A DNA stretch of 64,000 nt from NCBI GenBank assembly GCA_959347315.1, contig OY365807.1, positions 37,287,645-37,351,644 on the forward strand. The letters run 5' to 3'. The position numbers were made by a program, and so were the translations under genes. The stretch comes from Bimastos eiseni. Taxonomy: Eukaryota > Annelida > Clitellata > Crassiclitellata > Lumbricidae. The notes under the pieces were generated by a model. The model made no database searches. It saw nothing but the letters and a program-made list of their open reading frames with translations, and was not told the DNA's origin. Every line of letters begins with the position of its first letter. The first letter of the stretch is position 1. Shown piece after piece: positions 12,801 to 27,800 of the stretch.

Positions 12801-15800
12801 TTGTTGTGAACAGCATGTGGATACATCTCTCTGCTGTTGTGAAGGCCCAACGCCTCACTCTAGGCTGAAAGTAGGTTATTTCTGCTGCAGCGGGCAGTGC
12901 TAACTTGTCCAGGTTCCATGCCCTACTGCGTCTTTGCATTTTCATCCCTATCATCATATCCAACGTTAACGCTTTGTGAAGCCAAGACATAAGGCCACAT
13001 AGTTCAATAGCTGAATTTTCTGTTGACCTGATTTACCATTCAAGATTAGGACTATGCTGTGAGGCCTCATCGAGGTGATGAGGCAGGTACATTAAGACAT
13101 GCTGGTAGATGATTACCTTACCTGAATAAACCTTTTCTTGTCTACCTGTTACAGCTCTAGTGCATTTTGAGCAGCTTCATTTTATCACTGCTGGTAACAT
13201 TAATGGAGTAAAACAAGCATTTTCCTTGCTTTGCATCTCTTGAAAAATATGGATACACTGTGAGATGTGAGCATCTGGCATAGATCTCATTTGCTTACAT
13301 CACTGGTTGCAAGCGTCTTCTTTTATGTCTGGTAATTAAATGAATGGTTGTCATGGTGACCTGTTTCTTGGCTTGCCTTACTTAAGTGCTTACCTGGTTG
13401 AATATTGCTGATTAGAGGCTTTGATGAGCATTTGCATTGTGGCAGCTGCGATCGTTGACAACCTCAACTCAGCTGTTGCATGCATTCTTTGTGTTGGCTT
13501 TGTGGTCCTGTTTGTGTTTAGGTTTGTGATGCAGTCCATGTTTTTATAAACAGGTTGTTTCTGAATATAGAAAGATGAATGAGCCACTTTTCTTTTGGCT
13601 GGGGATCAATCTGTTGAGTCTCTGAGTGTGTTGTATGTTGGATGCTGAAAATAAATCCCTTGACCCCAAGCATGTGATGCGGGATCATCGGGATGCTTAT
13701 TGTCTGGGCGTGCTGTTGTGCCAATTCCTCTTAAACTGTTGGCACAGCTTTTAATACTACTTCAATTGGTTCAACAGTGTGATGGTGTTATGAGCCATAA
13801 TAAAACTGAAATTGTTGAAAGTCACTTTTCTAAATTTTCTTCTAATTTATAACTGACAAGCCACAGTATGAATACAAGCATATTATGAACAGATGATGAC
13901 AAGTTACTACTAGAGTAAAATTTCACATTTGGCAGCCCTGCAAGGCACCCATCACGATATGCATCTGATTTATGGATGCCACTGCCAAGTGAATGAAGGA
14001 CTAATCAACCTTATAAGGGGTGGGGTATGGGAAATGAACTGCATTCCTCAGCTCTGCACGCCAGTGTGTTATCCATTACTCTATGGTTCCCTCTATGGAC
14101 TCAGCTCTTGGATTGTGTATATAGATTCACTTATTCTGATGAATTGACTTGCAATGGCTGAATGCCAGCAACCAAATAAGTCTTGCAAATATTTATTGCA
14201 ATATTTCTTAGACTCTTGTTTTTGTGTGTATTTGTCATATCTTAAATTGATTTTTCTGCTGTATGGGTGTATTTATCTATGTATCTGTGCATCTGAATAT
14301 GTACACAGCACCAATTAGGTTCTCTCAACAGTGCTGGAAGACAGCTGTCTAAGAGATGTATCTTAAGTTTAGCTGAAGTGTATCTTGTGCTTGGGCCGGT
14401 GGATGACGGTTCTAGAAAGACGGTGTTTGCTTTGTGTGCCATAAAGTAAAAATCAGTTTCTCACAGACGACACATGCAATTGCTTCTTCAGAATCTGTCC
14501 CACTGACTATAATGGTTGAATGATCGATAGGCTGACAGATTGATTCAGTGGATCCAGATTTGCATACATTAACAACTATGCGCCGTATCCCATAGTACCA
14601 TACTTCTTCACTTGATCATTTTGATCATAAGAATTACGTCAAACTATCTATGCACTCATTTGTGCCACGGAGTCTAATGCTCAATGAAACTTGGTCGTTG
14701 TTTCAGCAGTAAAATGTCATAAACAATAAAATCATAAGAGCTTCATAGCTGGGTAGAGCCATGGAGCTATTTCTGCAATAATTTCATGCTAGCAACAGAA
14801 TCTGATGTTAAATGCAACCCCATGAGCAACAGCATACTGTAAAAATTTTAAGTTGATCTACAATACATTTGACCCAATGAAAGTGAAATATGAACAGATT
14901 TCTATTATTCAGAGAATTCTATAAAGCAATATCGAATTACCTTATCAGGAATATGTACAATATAATAATTGTATTCTCGTGTTATAATTAACTGCAGAAA
15001 GGAAACATTCGATCCTGGTATTGATGCTTTGAATCACGAGAACACACATACTATCTGTAATACTATCTGTAAAAATAATTTTATTGCAATAATATAAAAA
15101 ATCCTCTTAATTTGCTTTGTTTGTTTATCACCCAGCGGTGAATGTACACTGACTCTAGGCATCTCTTCGTTGGTCCTCTTGGGCGAATCTCTGCTAAACG
15201 AGGCACTTTGTTTCCTACACAATCCAACTGGAATCACTTACGTAAATGTGCAGATATTCCCGATAGTGGCACTTTGGTTTTGACCTTTGGTTAACAGAAC
15301 AACTCAGGAGCTTCATAAATCTTCACCACCCGCAAATTGTCTCAAACCATGCTGCTGTTTGCTCACATTGTAGTATTTAGAATAGGGTCACCATCACAGC
15401 TCTGCTAGGACCATAGACTAACAGAACTGCTCGAAAACTTGCTTCTGCCCTATGCAGTCGTTTGGGAAATACAGTGTGGTATGGACTTTTTTGTGCATTC
15501 CCGGTTTATGCACCATTTTGCTTAATGCAAATTGGTATTGTATACCCCAAGGGTGTTAGCATAGCACACAGTATTGGTTATCACACCATGCTAAATATTG
15601 ACTTTTTCAGACTTATCTCTCTTTCTGCATGGCCTGGTTAACATGCTGTTATCATACATAAGACATGTTCTTGGACGACCATGAATCAATTGTATGGTCA
15701 TTTCATACCAGTCGCCAGTTGAGATCTGCTGTATGGTCCCATATTATGGTTATGGTCTCATGTCTTAAGGTGGACTCTGCTTATTGGGGAACCGTTGCAG

Positions 15801-18800
15801 TGACTTCAATATGGGTCTGTTGTGTTGCAATTTGGATTCCTTTTTACCTGATACAAAACACATTCTGGCAATGAGTTCTGTTGCCTTTGGATGACTCAAA
15901 AATGTCTTTATGTGTCCTTTACCTTTATATAGAGGAGCAGGTTAAACACTTAGTTTCTTTCATCACGTTTTTAAAATTTCATCTCATGTTTAGCAGTGTA
16001 GTTTGCATTGGAAAGGGTGTACAATGTTGGATCACTGTTAAGTTTTTACTTGGCCAAGCATGCAGCTAAAAGATCCACCCATTCAATGATGAATTGCTCG
16101 AGTAAGTGCCACTGAGCCCTGGTTCATGTCCAGCTTGGCTGTCTAGTTATAGTGTCCTTCATCTGATTTTGAACGATCCATTAATCATTGAGCAGTTTTC
16201 TTATGCAGCAGTTCACACCTTCCAGCTTTTCATATGTAAGTGCCATGAAGAACAAATGAGGCTATAAAGGCAGTCTCTCTTTATTAGGATTATGACCAGG
16301 GCCGATCGATCATCATCGTCCTTCTATTGATATTTCTATGCTCTGAGAATCTCTTTATGGCTGTGAGTTCCTCTCTTCCTCTCAGTCTTGAGTTTTTCTT
16401 TTGAATCCTTCGTTTTCTTTTCATGTAGCTATTCTTTTGCATCCTTACTGTGTTTCAAGCTACGCCTATCACTTCTATTCATTCTAGTGTTACATTGGCT
16501 GCATTGACTATACCTCTGTAAATGCTACAAATATCAGAGAGGCCACAGACCAATGGATAACACACACTGGCATGAAGAGCAGTAGGAAGCCGCGTTTATT
16601 CCCCTACCCAAGGTTGATTTGTCTTCCATTGGCTAGGCAACTGCATTTGTTAATCAGGTGTATAACATAATGAGTACCTTGCTTGGCTGTCACATAGTTA
16701 AATTCAACTCCTGTAATAACTTGTGATCTATTCTTATTATCATACTGTTAGAATGTTATTAAATGGAGATTATTATTATGATTTAATGTTCTATTAGCAC
16801 TGACATCTAGGCAACACGTTCATTTTGAAAATTATAATGGAGCTATATCAAGATTGATTGAGGCTTCATCACATAACTTAAAAATTAAATAAATTCTGTT
16901 CAACTTACTTTTGCAGATAGTTATGATAACTATATATATATATATATATATGCATGGCATAAATTGTTGACTAGCTTAAATAGAAACACTTATGATGGAA
17001 TTAAGTGAAATGAATGAGCAATTTTCAATCTGGAAGGGAGGAATTTGTAATATAGGCTTCCCTGCTGTTGGAAGAATCAGCTGGAAATAGATGTGGTCAT
17101 AAAGCTGTTCAAATAATTTAATAAATTGCCCGGTTGTGGAGAATGCTAAGTGCACCTATGCATTAGGATGAAATAATCATCAGAGTTGGTCTAGAAGGTT
17201 CCAGTTGTTAAAATCATCCTTTTGTAAAATAACTGTTTCAATTTAGCTCAAAGCCGTAAACCTCTGCTTGATAGTTTTGATGGTGTGTTTCCTCTCACTT
17301 TAAGCAAAATGGAAAAAAACAGGCCCATAAGCAACTCATGTATTGACAGATGCCAGAAATTTTCTTTATTTGTGTGTTTATTATATATATATATTGTGTG
17401 GCATGGTGGCCGATTGGTTAGAGCGGTTGCCCGCAGTGTTCAGTGTGCGCTGAGTGTGCGGGTTCGACCCTCGTCTGGGGAGTTACTGGGTAGGGAGCAA
17501 GTCATACGCACACAATTGCTCTGCATTGCAACTGCGGTTGCGTCGTCGAGGCGTGTGCACTTCTGAGCAGAAAGTGTTGGAAGAAGGGCGACATCAAATT
17601 TCAGTTGTAACATATATATGAATATTATAACTATTCCTATGATTTTGCCTCTATACTGTGGTGGCACTGATTCTACAGACCTAAACTGTATAAAAACTGC
17701 AATGTAATGCTGAATATTCCTGCCTCTTATTGGCATCCAAAGCACTTCTGATTTCAAATCTCTTTTATAATTGTGCCAGTTATTCAGGGACCAAATCCTC
17801 CTCCTATTTCACCCTGGAATCATAAGGTCAAATCAATTGTCAAAGCCAATGCTCTGTATAAGATCCTAGTAACATCAGTGTTATCTGTTTCCTGTAGGCA
17901 GAGTAGATTTAGTCTAGTCTTCAGTGCCGTGTCTCCAACCAGTCCATGCATTGCAGGCTGTCAGTTTATCTCTCAGATGATGTCCACTCAGACTGCTTTT
18001 TCCAGTTTTGTATAATTATTCTTTTGAGATGACACATTGAAATGTGAAACTGTCATTGGATTTAATAGGTGGACTGCACAGCAGTGTATACCCTAATAGT
18101 TCAGGTTTCTTATCTGTTTTCTTTTATTTCAGGTGAAACCGTTTATGATTTCCACTTTGCCAGTTACTACGGTGACCACATGGTTCTGCAACGAGCTCCT
18201 CATCAAGCGGTCATCTGGGGCTATGGACCAATCATTGTGGACAACACATCAGTCGTTGTTGTTCTGGAAAGAAAAGATAGAAAAGATGTGCGACAGGAAT
18301 ACAGAGCAACAGTTGGAAAAACCAGTATGCACATTCATTCATTCCAAGAATTTATGCACCCTTGAAGAGACCTACTCACAGTACTAAATGGTGTTCTCAG
18401 CCCAGCAATGGCCCAAAAAATAGAAATGAGCAGATCATAGATGTTGACAAGTGGAAAATGGATGTTTTAAAAATATATTTTATATTTATAAAAGAGCAAA
18501 ATAGAATAATTCAGACATGGCAAGTTATAATTTTTAGCTTCACAATGAAGCACAGCAGGAGATTGGATAAGATAGGACAGAAATCTAGAGAAACAACTGG
18601 CCCCAATAAAGTTTGTAGGAATTTGTAAACTTTGTGATGACCTAAAAGTAAAAGTGTACAGTTTTAAGAAGCATAAGTATATCCAGGTTATGCAGCCAAA
18701 TGATGTGATGTACATAGATGCTGTGGAAGGCAAGATGGTTTTATGTTGTGCTCCTGTTATAAAGACACAGCTTCTGAGATTATAGGATAACATAAGCCAC

Positions 18801-21800
18801 AGGAATTACATGGACAAACAAAACAGTTTAATCTCTACTTGCTGGAATTTATGACATTTCGCTCAAGTCTTGTAAACTCTGTAAGCTTCTGCAAATAGCT
18901 TTTATTTGAAATGGGATGATACTTATGTCTGGAGAACTGCTAGGATGAATTGGGTCTAGGACATTACCCCCCCCCCCGGACATTACCCCCGGACATTACC
19001 CCATTCCAATACATATTTAGAGTATGTATGTGTGCATGTATGTATATATACATGTATGTATGCATATATGTATGTATACATGTATAAATGTATGAGTGTA
19101 TGTATGTATATAATTATGTATGCAATGCTGCATGTATGCATATAGGCATGTAAGTATGCATGTGCACATGTATGCATATAGGTATTCATACAGGTATGTA
19201 TGTATGTATATATACATGTATGTATGCATATACATATGTATGTATCCATGTATGTATACATACGTGTATACATACATGTATACGTGTATACATATATGTA
19301 TGTATGCATAGATGTATGCGTGTATACATATATGTATGTATGCATATACGTATGTATACATACGTGTATACATGCATGTATACGTGTATACATACATGTA
19401 TACATGTATGCATGCATTTACGTATGTATATATGTATGTATGCCTGCATGTATGTATGTATACATGTATGTATGCCTGCATGTGTGTATGTATACATGTA
19501 TGTATGTATACATGTATGTATGTATGTATGTATGTATGTATACATGTATGTATGTACACATGTATGTATATATGTATGTATGTATATATGTATGTATGTA
19601 TATATGTATGTGTGCATGTTTGTATATTTGTGCTATGGAAATATTGTGATGTCCGGGGGGTGGTAATATCCGGGGGGGGTTATGTCCTGATACCCGATGA
19701 ATTATGTTTACAAGGGTGTAGTATGGTGTTCTTCGTTACTGTTTGTTAAATTTGGTCTGGATAGGAGACATTGAAGGGTTCGGTTTTTAGTTGTGAATGG
19801 AAAGTAGCAGGGGATAATGAAAGTGGAGAAGAGGTTATATTTGGAGGTGAAATGTGGGGATGAGCAAACTGACGGAGTTCTTTTTGGGAGTCCGTTCCAA
19901 AGTGCAGGTACAGCCTAGACTAAGGAGCGGTTGCAGAATTTCGAAGACTATGAGACTTGAGGTCGAGATAGAGAAAGATATGACGATGGCGAGTTGATCT
20001 GGGTGGTTGGATTGTAAGGAGTTGACAAATGTAAGAGGGTTGAGAGGTTTGAAGTGCGTTGTGGGTGATAGGTACAATTTTGTAGAGGATGCATTGAGGA
20101 ACTTTAAGCCAATGAAGTGATTTTAAAACAGGGGTTAAATGATGGTGTTTGATGGTGTTTTGGGGTTTAGTGACGGCACGGGAAAGAGCATTTTGAATTG
20201 TTTAGAGGCATCTTATTTGTAAGGAATCAATGTTGTGAAAGAGAGAGTTGCAATAATCTAGCTTTGAGTGAACAATTGATGTGGCTATTGTGCATGCAGT
20301 CTTAGTAATGACTTTTCAAAAATTGCATTGTGTTTTTTTTGTTCAGATGCTGGGCCTGTATGGAGAGTTTTAGTGGGACCAATCTTCCATACCGGACCAT
20401 ACGTCATAACTGCTTCACTAGAGGACCTCGAAGGATACAAGATCGAGCTGCAAGATGTCCTTTTTGGTGACATTTGGGTCTGTGTTGAACAGAACAAGAT
20501 ACACTTGTCTGTGAGCAAGGTATGCGGTTGAGCCATTGCTTTGTAGTTGGTAAACTTCTAGAGATGCCTGTCTTTACTCCAAAAAAGGTCTGTTGATTTA
20601 CTGTTGCTGGAACCAAGCTTGACCATATAATCCTGCCTGGGTTTGTTTTGATTGAGAGCCTGTGAACATGTGGGTTCCCGAGTGTTGAAGAAATCATTAC
20701 GATTTAGTGTTTATCTTACAACTGATGTGCTTATTGTCAAGTTAACTTGTTTAAAATTTATGTTAGTTATTATATACTGCTATAAGTACAATGTAGTATG
20801 ATTGTATCTGGTATTGCCCTTCTTCCACACTTCAGAAGTGCACATGCCACCACATCAATGGTGCTCAACAATTCTTCATAGACTTTGTCATGATCCCTAC
20901 ACAGTGACTGCCTGACTGGTGGAGTCTTGAACCCATACTCTCCCCATTTTTGAGCTCAGCATTGTACTCAATCTAACACTTACCCCACCTGTGAAAATCT
21001 GGTTCCCAACAGATGCAAATCAAGTCGTTATTTGTTGATAGATTTTGGCCAACCTTGTAAATTCTTTATATTGTATGGCACAGTGGCTGATTGGTTAAAG
21101 CGGTTGGCCCACAACGCTCAGTGTGTGCTGAGTGCGCGGGTTCGACCCTCATCCAAGGCGTCAGTCACTGTGTAGGGACCTTGAGCAAGTCTTTCGCGCA
21201 CAATTGCTCTGCAGTACAACTGCATTTGCGCTGTCGAGGCATGGGAACTTCTGAGCAAAAGGTGTTGGAAGAAGGGCGATATCAAATTTGGGTAATAAAT
21301 TATATTGGTCATAACTAGCTTCTATACCAAATGTTTTGTCCATATTTTTTACTTATTTACTTAATTGTTTTTTCTCTTATCTACAGTAAGTTTTTTTTAA
21401 AAATAGTTTTAAATAGGTATTGGACCTACTTTAACTCGAACGAGAAGAGTGTTTTTTGAAGTGACTGGCTGTTTTGTGGGTTTAATATTTATATTACTGG
21501 AGAGATGGTGGGCACAAGGTGTTATTTAGAGCTGCTTTCACAGCTGGATTTAATCTCAAGTGGCTTGATGGAGTGGATTTTAAGTGGAAATAGATGGAAT
21601 GAGGAAGCAGGCCAGTGAGTGATTAAGTATCTCAGCATTTTATATTAAACTTTTTTATGATGGTGCTGACATATGACTACATGCCCAGGTTGGAGCTGGG
21701 AGCACTTCTAAGTAGTTGCCTTGAAGGGCTGCTGTATAAATATTTTAACGAATAAATGGATGAACAACATCTCTGAGGTGTGAGTTGAAAATTTATCTAG

Positions 21801-24800
21801 GACTTTTTCTGGTATAGCAGTGCTTAAGACCTATGTCAGTGGATGACTTGTTCCATTCAAAGGAAGGCATGGTTGTGCATGCAGTGGAAGGAAGTGTCAG
21901 AAGACAAATGACCATGTACGGATGCTCACTGAGTTTATTGTATTGTATTTGAGCATTTCTAAAGCGCTTCTAGTAGGGTGAACCGTTCAGAAGCGCTGCC
22001 AGTGCGAAAGGCCCCACGAGAAGAAGTACGTTTTGAGAAAAGCAAAAGAGGATGAGAGACTGCCAGATAGAGTTTTAGAGCGAATAGGTGGCGAAAGTGC
22101 ATTCAACAGAGAGGAACCAATTGAAGCAAAAGATTGAGGCTGAGCCATAGCTGTTCTAGTTCGAGGAACCAAAAGATCGAGTCTATTGGATGAGCGAAGT
22201 GGATGGAGGGAGGAAGCTGAAAGATGCTGAAGTATTACACCAGCCAGGTATTTCAGGGCAAGACCCCACTGAGCCTTGAAAATTAGAATGAGAATTTTAA
22301 GTTGTATGCGAGCATTGAGAGGGAGCCAGTGAAGTTCATCAAACATAAAGGTAAAGATGAGAGAGTAACAAGGAAAGCGAGCTATCAGTCTAGGGATGTG
22401 ATTGAGTGTGTGTGAACTTGTGTTTGGGTTAGATGTATACATGGGGAGTATGTAGATGAGTGAAGGAATAAGTGGCTGGCGGGTGTAAGTGCAACAAATC
22501 GGGTTTGTTCGATTGTACTCTTAAGGTGCTGATGAAATCAACTATCCCGGGGGTCTGATCAAAGGGTTGAAGGGGTCTTTACTGACAAGTGATGGCTTTG
22601 GTACTGCAGGTGCATTACTGGCAGGTGCAGTGCAGTTATGGACTGTGCTGAATGGCTATTTTTGCAATCCCAGTGCCTATATATTTATGGGATTGGCATA
22701 AGAGGGTACCAAAAGCCCAAGTTTGGACGTTAAATAGGTGCTTGAAGAGTGACGGTATGAAACGGTATGCCATACCGGCGCCTCTCCTGGCCGACTGCAA
22801 GCATACCGGGGGAGGGAATGGTTCTTGTATCTATACCGACACCTTTTTTATCCTACTTCACACCCTGGACTCACCGTGTGATGCCTTGGATTTATGTGGA
22901 ATAATTGTGTCTCAACTAAATATGTCTCTGACCTTATGACCACACTTTTGAGTCTTGATTGGTTCCTATAATGCACTATGAAAGTCCATATACAATTATA
23001 CATACTATGTGTGCAATGTACATACAATACAATACAACTAACACTTATATCGTGCCTTAATAAAAAGAGTTTCACTTAAAGGCATGTTACAGAAACATTT
23101 AGATATCATTTTTATGAGAAAACTTTGTCAGGCTGACAGAACATTTGCAGTATGTAAATAGAAGTACACACCTTCTGCATAACTTCTGCAGGTATTGCTC
23201 GTGACCTTTGCCTTAGTTGCATTAATAAGCTGTATGAGGGTGAAAATAACATGGATTGGAGGTGTTTGGGGAGAGATCAGATGATGATGATGATTTGTGA
23301 GAAATCTTGCCAATCGTATTCTGTGCAATGAAGAGTAGTGCTGTTTATATCTGTTAACTGTCTATTGTTACTGTAGACATTAACAAATTTACATTTATTT
23401 GATTGCATCAATCATTTGTTCCTTGTGCTGCATTCTTTTCAGCTGATGAATGGTACGGAAGAGGAACAGGATTCTCCTAGTCACTACCAAGACATTCGCA
23501 TCTTCTCTCTCTTTCCTGCCAAATCCGATATGCCCTGGTATGATTTGCGTGGCATCCAGTTGCCTTGGACTGTGCCAAGTAAGTGTGTTATGTGCTTGTG
23601 CTCAACCTGCTCCAGTATTTTGTGCTTTTCACAGCAGTGAATCAGCAAGCACTCAAGCTTTTCGTTGGACAACAATTTAATTTGGCGTTTGCCTGGCACC
23701 AAAGAAGCACTGCAGAAATGCTGAGGTGCTATGGTTGGCTGCTGCTAACTGTGTGTGTGTTTGCACATAATGGTTGACTCAATTCAAAGTGAACTAGGCA
23801 GTCTAACTGGTCAACTAAAAAGTTTAGCTTAATTTAGATTTCAGCAGTTCTAAAACTGCAAATAAGAAGCAATTCAGTTTAGCAAGGGAATTTTGAAGCT
23901 TTGTAAATGAAATTTTGAAAAGTTCTTTGATGTAGCTGAGTAAAAACTTGAGATGTGATCATTTTTGTTTTAATACAGAAGTTTTGTGTATGTTTTTTAT
24001 AAGTCGTATCCGTGTCAAAATGATGATGATTAAGTGTTATCCTAATCAGAAATGTTATTTAATAACTTTACTGCTATCGTCATTTCGATATTGTTAGCCA
24101 CGCTATAAAATTGAACCTATAAAATTCACTTTGACATGTAGACCTACTTATAAATGCAATTTAGAACCAGCATTTTTTTATGTTCATGGTTGACAGAATC
24201 AGTCATAGATGTGCGAATCAGTCAGTCCCACGCCAACCTACACTTTCCAGGGATCTGTTGGCTGTTTGGCAAGCAGCTTCATGAGCAGTTGCAGCATCCC
24301 ATTGGACTTGTGTCTGTGACCTACAGTGACAGTGTCATGGAAGAGTGGGTTCCATCCATTGTCAATGAAAAGTGTGGAATAGCATACACAGACAGGTCAG
24401 CAAGTAGACTAAAGATCCACAGATGGTAACAGTCATAAATGCTGCTGTTTTATATATTAGTCGTATAATAGAAATTATTATTAGATTTCTTCAACTCTTC
24501 TTTATCATCAAGCATCTGTTAAGCACAATGTCAGAGTTGTTTTTGCCAGAATAAAGTAACATGTGCAGAGAATAATAAGAAAATTCATCATAGTCGAAGA
24601 CCCGCCTCAATGCAATTCCTTGTGGCAGAATCCACATCTGCCTTGTAACAAATGGCCATTGTTACAATATTACAAAAAAATAGAGGTGACAAGATAAAAC
24701 TTCAGAAAGTGTATGAGCTGAAGGCTGAATATATGCAGTTCGTTATTCTGTGCCTGTAATAGGTTACTCATTGTTTTGTTTTGATCCAGTTCCTCTCGAA

Positions 24801-27800
24801 TTTGGAATGGAATGATTCTTCCAATGCTTGATATGCAAGTGTTTGGCCTCATATGGCACCAAGGTATGATGCATCTCTTGGGCCATCTTCTGTGGCACTT
24901 CTGGTCATTGTATTGTACCCTTTTATTTTCATCTGCAGTGTACAATTTTCTTATAGAAAGCAATTAGGCCTATTTGCATGAAACTTACTTAATTTGAATT
25001 TGACTGCAGTTATCTTAAGTTTTACATTAAATCATCACTTCCTATGTCACTACATCAAGTATAGTCAAACTATATAATTATTTACACATGATTTTCGTTT
25101 ACTTGGATTCACACAGCCACAAGTATAGTATGAGTGGATGATCACAAGTTATTACAGGTGTCAAATTTAACTGTTTGGTGTAGCACCATGGTAGGGGCCA
25201 ATCATATTATGCATCCAATTTCACCAATGCTGCCAGCAAGTGGAAGATGGTCAAGCTGAGGGGTTGATATTTTATCACAAGGCAACTGATTGTTACCTAA
25301 GTAACTAAGTAAGAATGTTATCCCAGAAAGGCTATGTCAGTTTGCATAGGTGGTGCTGAGTTAAATTATAGTAATATGACTCTATTCATGGCAAGGCTGA
25401 CTGGGACTTACAAGTAAGTAAAATTAGGTATAGTCAGACGCAGATATATTACATACAACAACGAGTGCAAGTGGTCTGTTCAAGCAGACAAGCAGCATTG
25501 GGTCAAAGAAAAAGTATTGCTGGCCAAGGAAAGTTTGTCTTGAGGATGCCCATGAGATGGTCTTGACGACTTCAGGAAATGCAGGGCTGCTGCCTGAGTA
25601 TGAGTAGCTCGATCTCAGCCAAGGATGAATCCTGCCTATGCTTTATAGAGACTAACTGCTTAGATGATGAAGGTATCAAGAGCTATCTACCATCTATCAC
25701 AGCGGTTTTCAACCGTTGGTATGTGTATCCCTAGGGGTATGCAGGCTGTTGCCAAGGGGTACACAAGACAAATTTTAAATAAATATTTCATGCTGAAAGA
25801 GATAATAAATTGAGCGAAATTTATTAATACTATTATAGCCAATGTCCTAATTTTAATAATCTATTCTAATTAGATAAATTACGAAAGAATGTTTCTGACA
25901 AGTATTTCCTGTTGGGCTATGCACACAAATAATTTTTTAGTTTGGGGTATGACAAAAAAGAGGTTGGAAACTGCTGATCTATCATACTGATATATACTTG
26001 GATCCCAGGCTGAGTTCAAAGTTCGAGAAGTCAATCTGGAGATGCCCTCTGGAGTATAGGTGTCTAGTAGTTCTGATGCATGGCCAGGATCTTGACACTG
26101 TGGAAATTACACGGGAGAGTGGAGAATATGGGACTGGGATATACCTATATGGTATGCCCAGGTGATACAACGGGCCTGACAGACAACATAATTCAAGAAG
26201 TTTAGAGAAGAGATATTGCTGTTGGCCCTGAGAAGGTCTATCTTTGAATACATGAGCAAAGTGGATTTAATCCAAGCAGGTCTTCAACAGACAGGATTTT
26301 CACCATGACCACTGTTTTCCAGATGCGATGGACATACTAATAAGACTCTGCATAACATACTTTGACTAGAAGGTTGCATTTGACTTACTGTACATAGAAA
26401 CAATTCGGTGTTTACTCCAAAATGTGGGCCTCTCATCAAAGATTGTCAGTCATATGTGCGCCTTATATACTAACACCTTGAGCTGTGTGTGAGTTGAGGA
26501 CAAAACAGTTTTGAAGGTGAGAGTAACAATGTAAGGCAAGTGCAAGTCTCCAGCCCTCTTTCCAGCACTATAATGTCTCCAATGTGGCATACTGGGTGCC
26601 ACTATGCAGGGAAGCTACTACTATTCATTTATTACACTAACTCATTGGCACAAATGCGACAAGATACCAAAACTGCAGTTTTGCGATGGAATGGGTAGAT
26701 ACTTGTCAAGTTGCAGGAGATTGTCAGTCATATGTATACAAGGAATGTATACAAGATTAGGCCTAAGTGCAACAGAAACTGATTGATGTTCAGCATTATG
26801 CACCATATAGCACCCTGGTCCCTAACTCCATATCTTGGAGGTTATGGGCAGGGAGGTCTGGAGGTAACTGGGACAACGCCAAGATCCACTTTCAACAGCT
26901 GCAGGTTATATGTGACCCATCTGACCAAAAGGAGGCTTATGTCGCCACACACGTTAGTGAGATAATTGCAAAAATGTGAGACAAAGCCAGTTTATTCAAT
27001 TTCTTGTTTTTGACAGAAATTGATATATAAATATGTTTTAAACACATAAAAACAAAAATTTTTTAGAAAAATTATTTTTAATGACTTTTAGATGACTTTT
27101 TGGCAGTCATTGTTTTAATTATTTAATGACTTCTTACAATTTACCTGTTTCCCGCCATTAATAGCCACGCTCAACTTGAGGCTAGGATAGCAAACTTGGT
27201 ATGAGTAGAAAGCCCAGACATTCGTCTAGCTTCTGCTGCATTAGACAACAGACATAAGGCAGTTCGTCTATTTCAAATTTCACTCAATTCTGAACAAGGT
27301 TGGCTAGGAATTATACCAAACTTCAAAATGCATTTTTCTCGGAATTATGATAGAACGCCGAGCAACATATTTCGCTCATAACTTTGAACAGGAGTATCAT
27401 AGAACAACAAAGTTAGTGTCATTTTAAGGAAGAGACTTTACTCTTGAAAATGGTATATGACACTCAAATTGTAAAAAATCCGAGTTAAGCCTCCTTTTGG
27501 TCAGATGGGTCACATATATGCTGTGGTGGATTCGTCCACATGGCGTGGATGGCAACTAAACAGCACCAAGTGAATCCAGTGAACAGAAGACCAACCACCA
27601 TATGACTATCGGCTGACCAAATATGATTTCCCGGTAGGGCACATGGCTCTCCATGATTGATGTTTCATTCATATTGGATTCTGAGGATGGTTTCTGAGAG
27701 AGAACAAAATTACCCAATGTTTCAGAGAAGCAATCAGTTCTAAATATAAAAAGGAGCAATATGAAGACATTTTCTGGAATGATTCTGAGCTAATGATGAA

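Larger units (their letters stand above)
9819..18132. other. SIAE-like intron 1 (8.3 kb)
   Basis: The intron has two minus-strand LINE relics (10.3 and 12.0 kb), a short TA run (16932-16952) and a SINE (17.4 kb). I recognise nothing in 12.6-16.9 kb. Confidence 0.8.

Noticed and set aside
17395..17480. Possible tRNA gene (A and B boxes)
   Set aside because: No complete cloverleaf or acceptor stem; the same head plus a non-tRNA body recurs at four other sites, so it is a SINE.
18983..19749. Long overlapping open frames (97-180 codons) on both strands full of Tyr, Cys, Met, His, Ile and Thr
   Set aside because: They are translations of the TGTA/CATA microsatellite, which has no stops in most frames; not genes.
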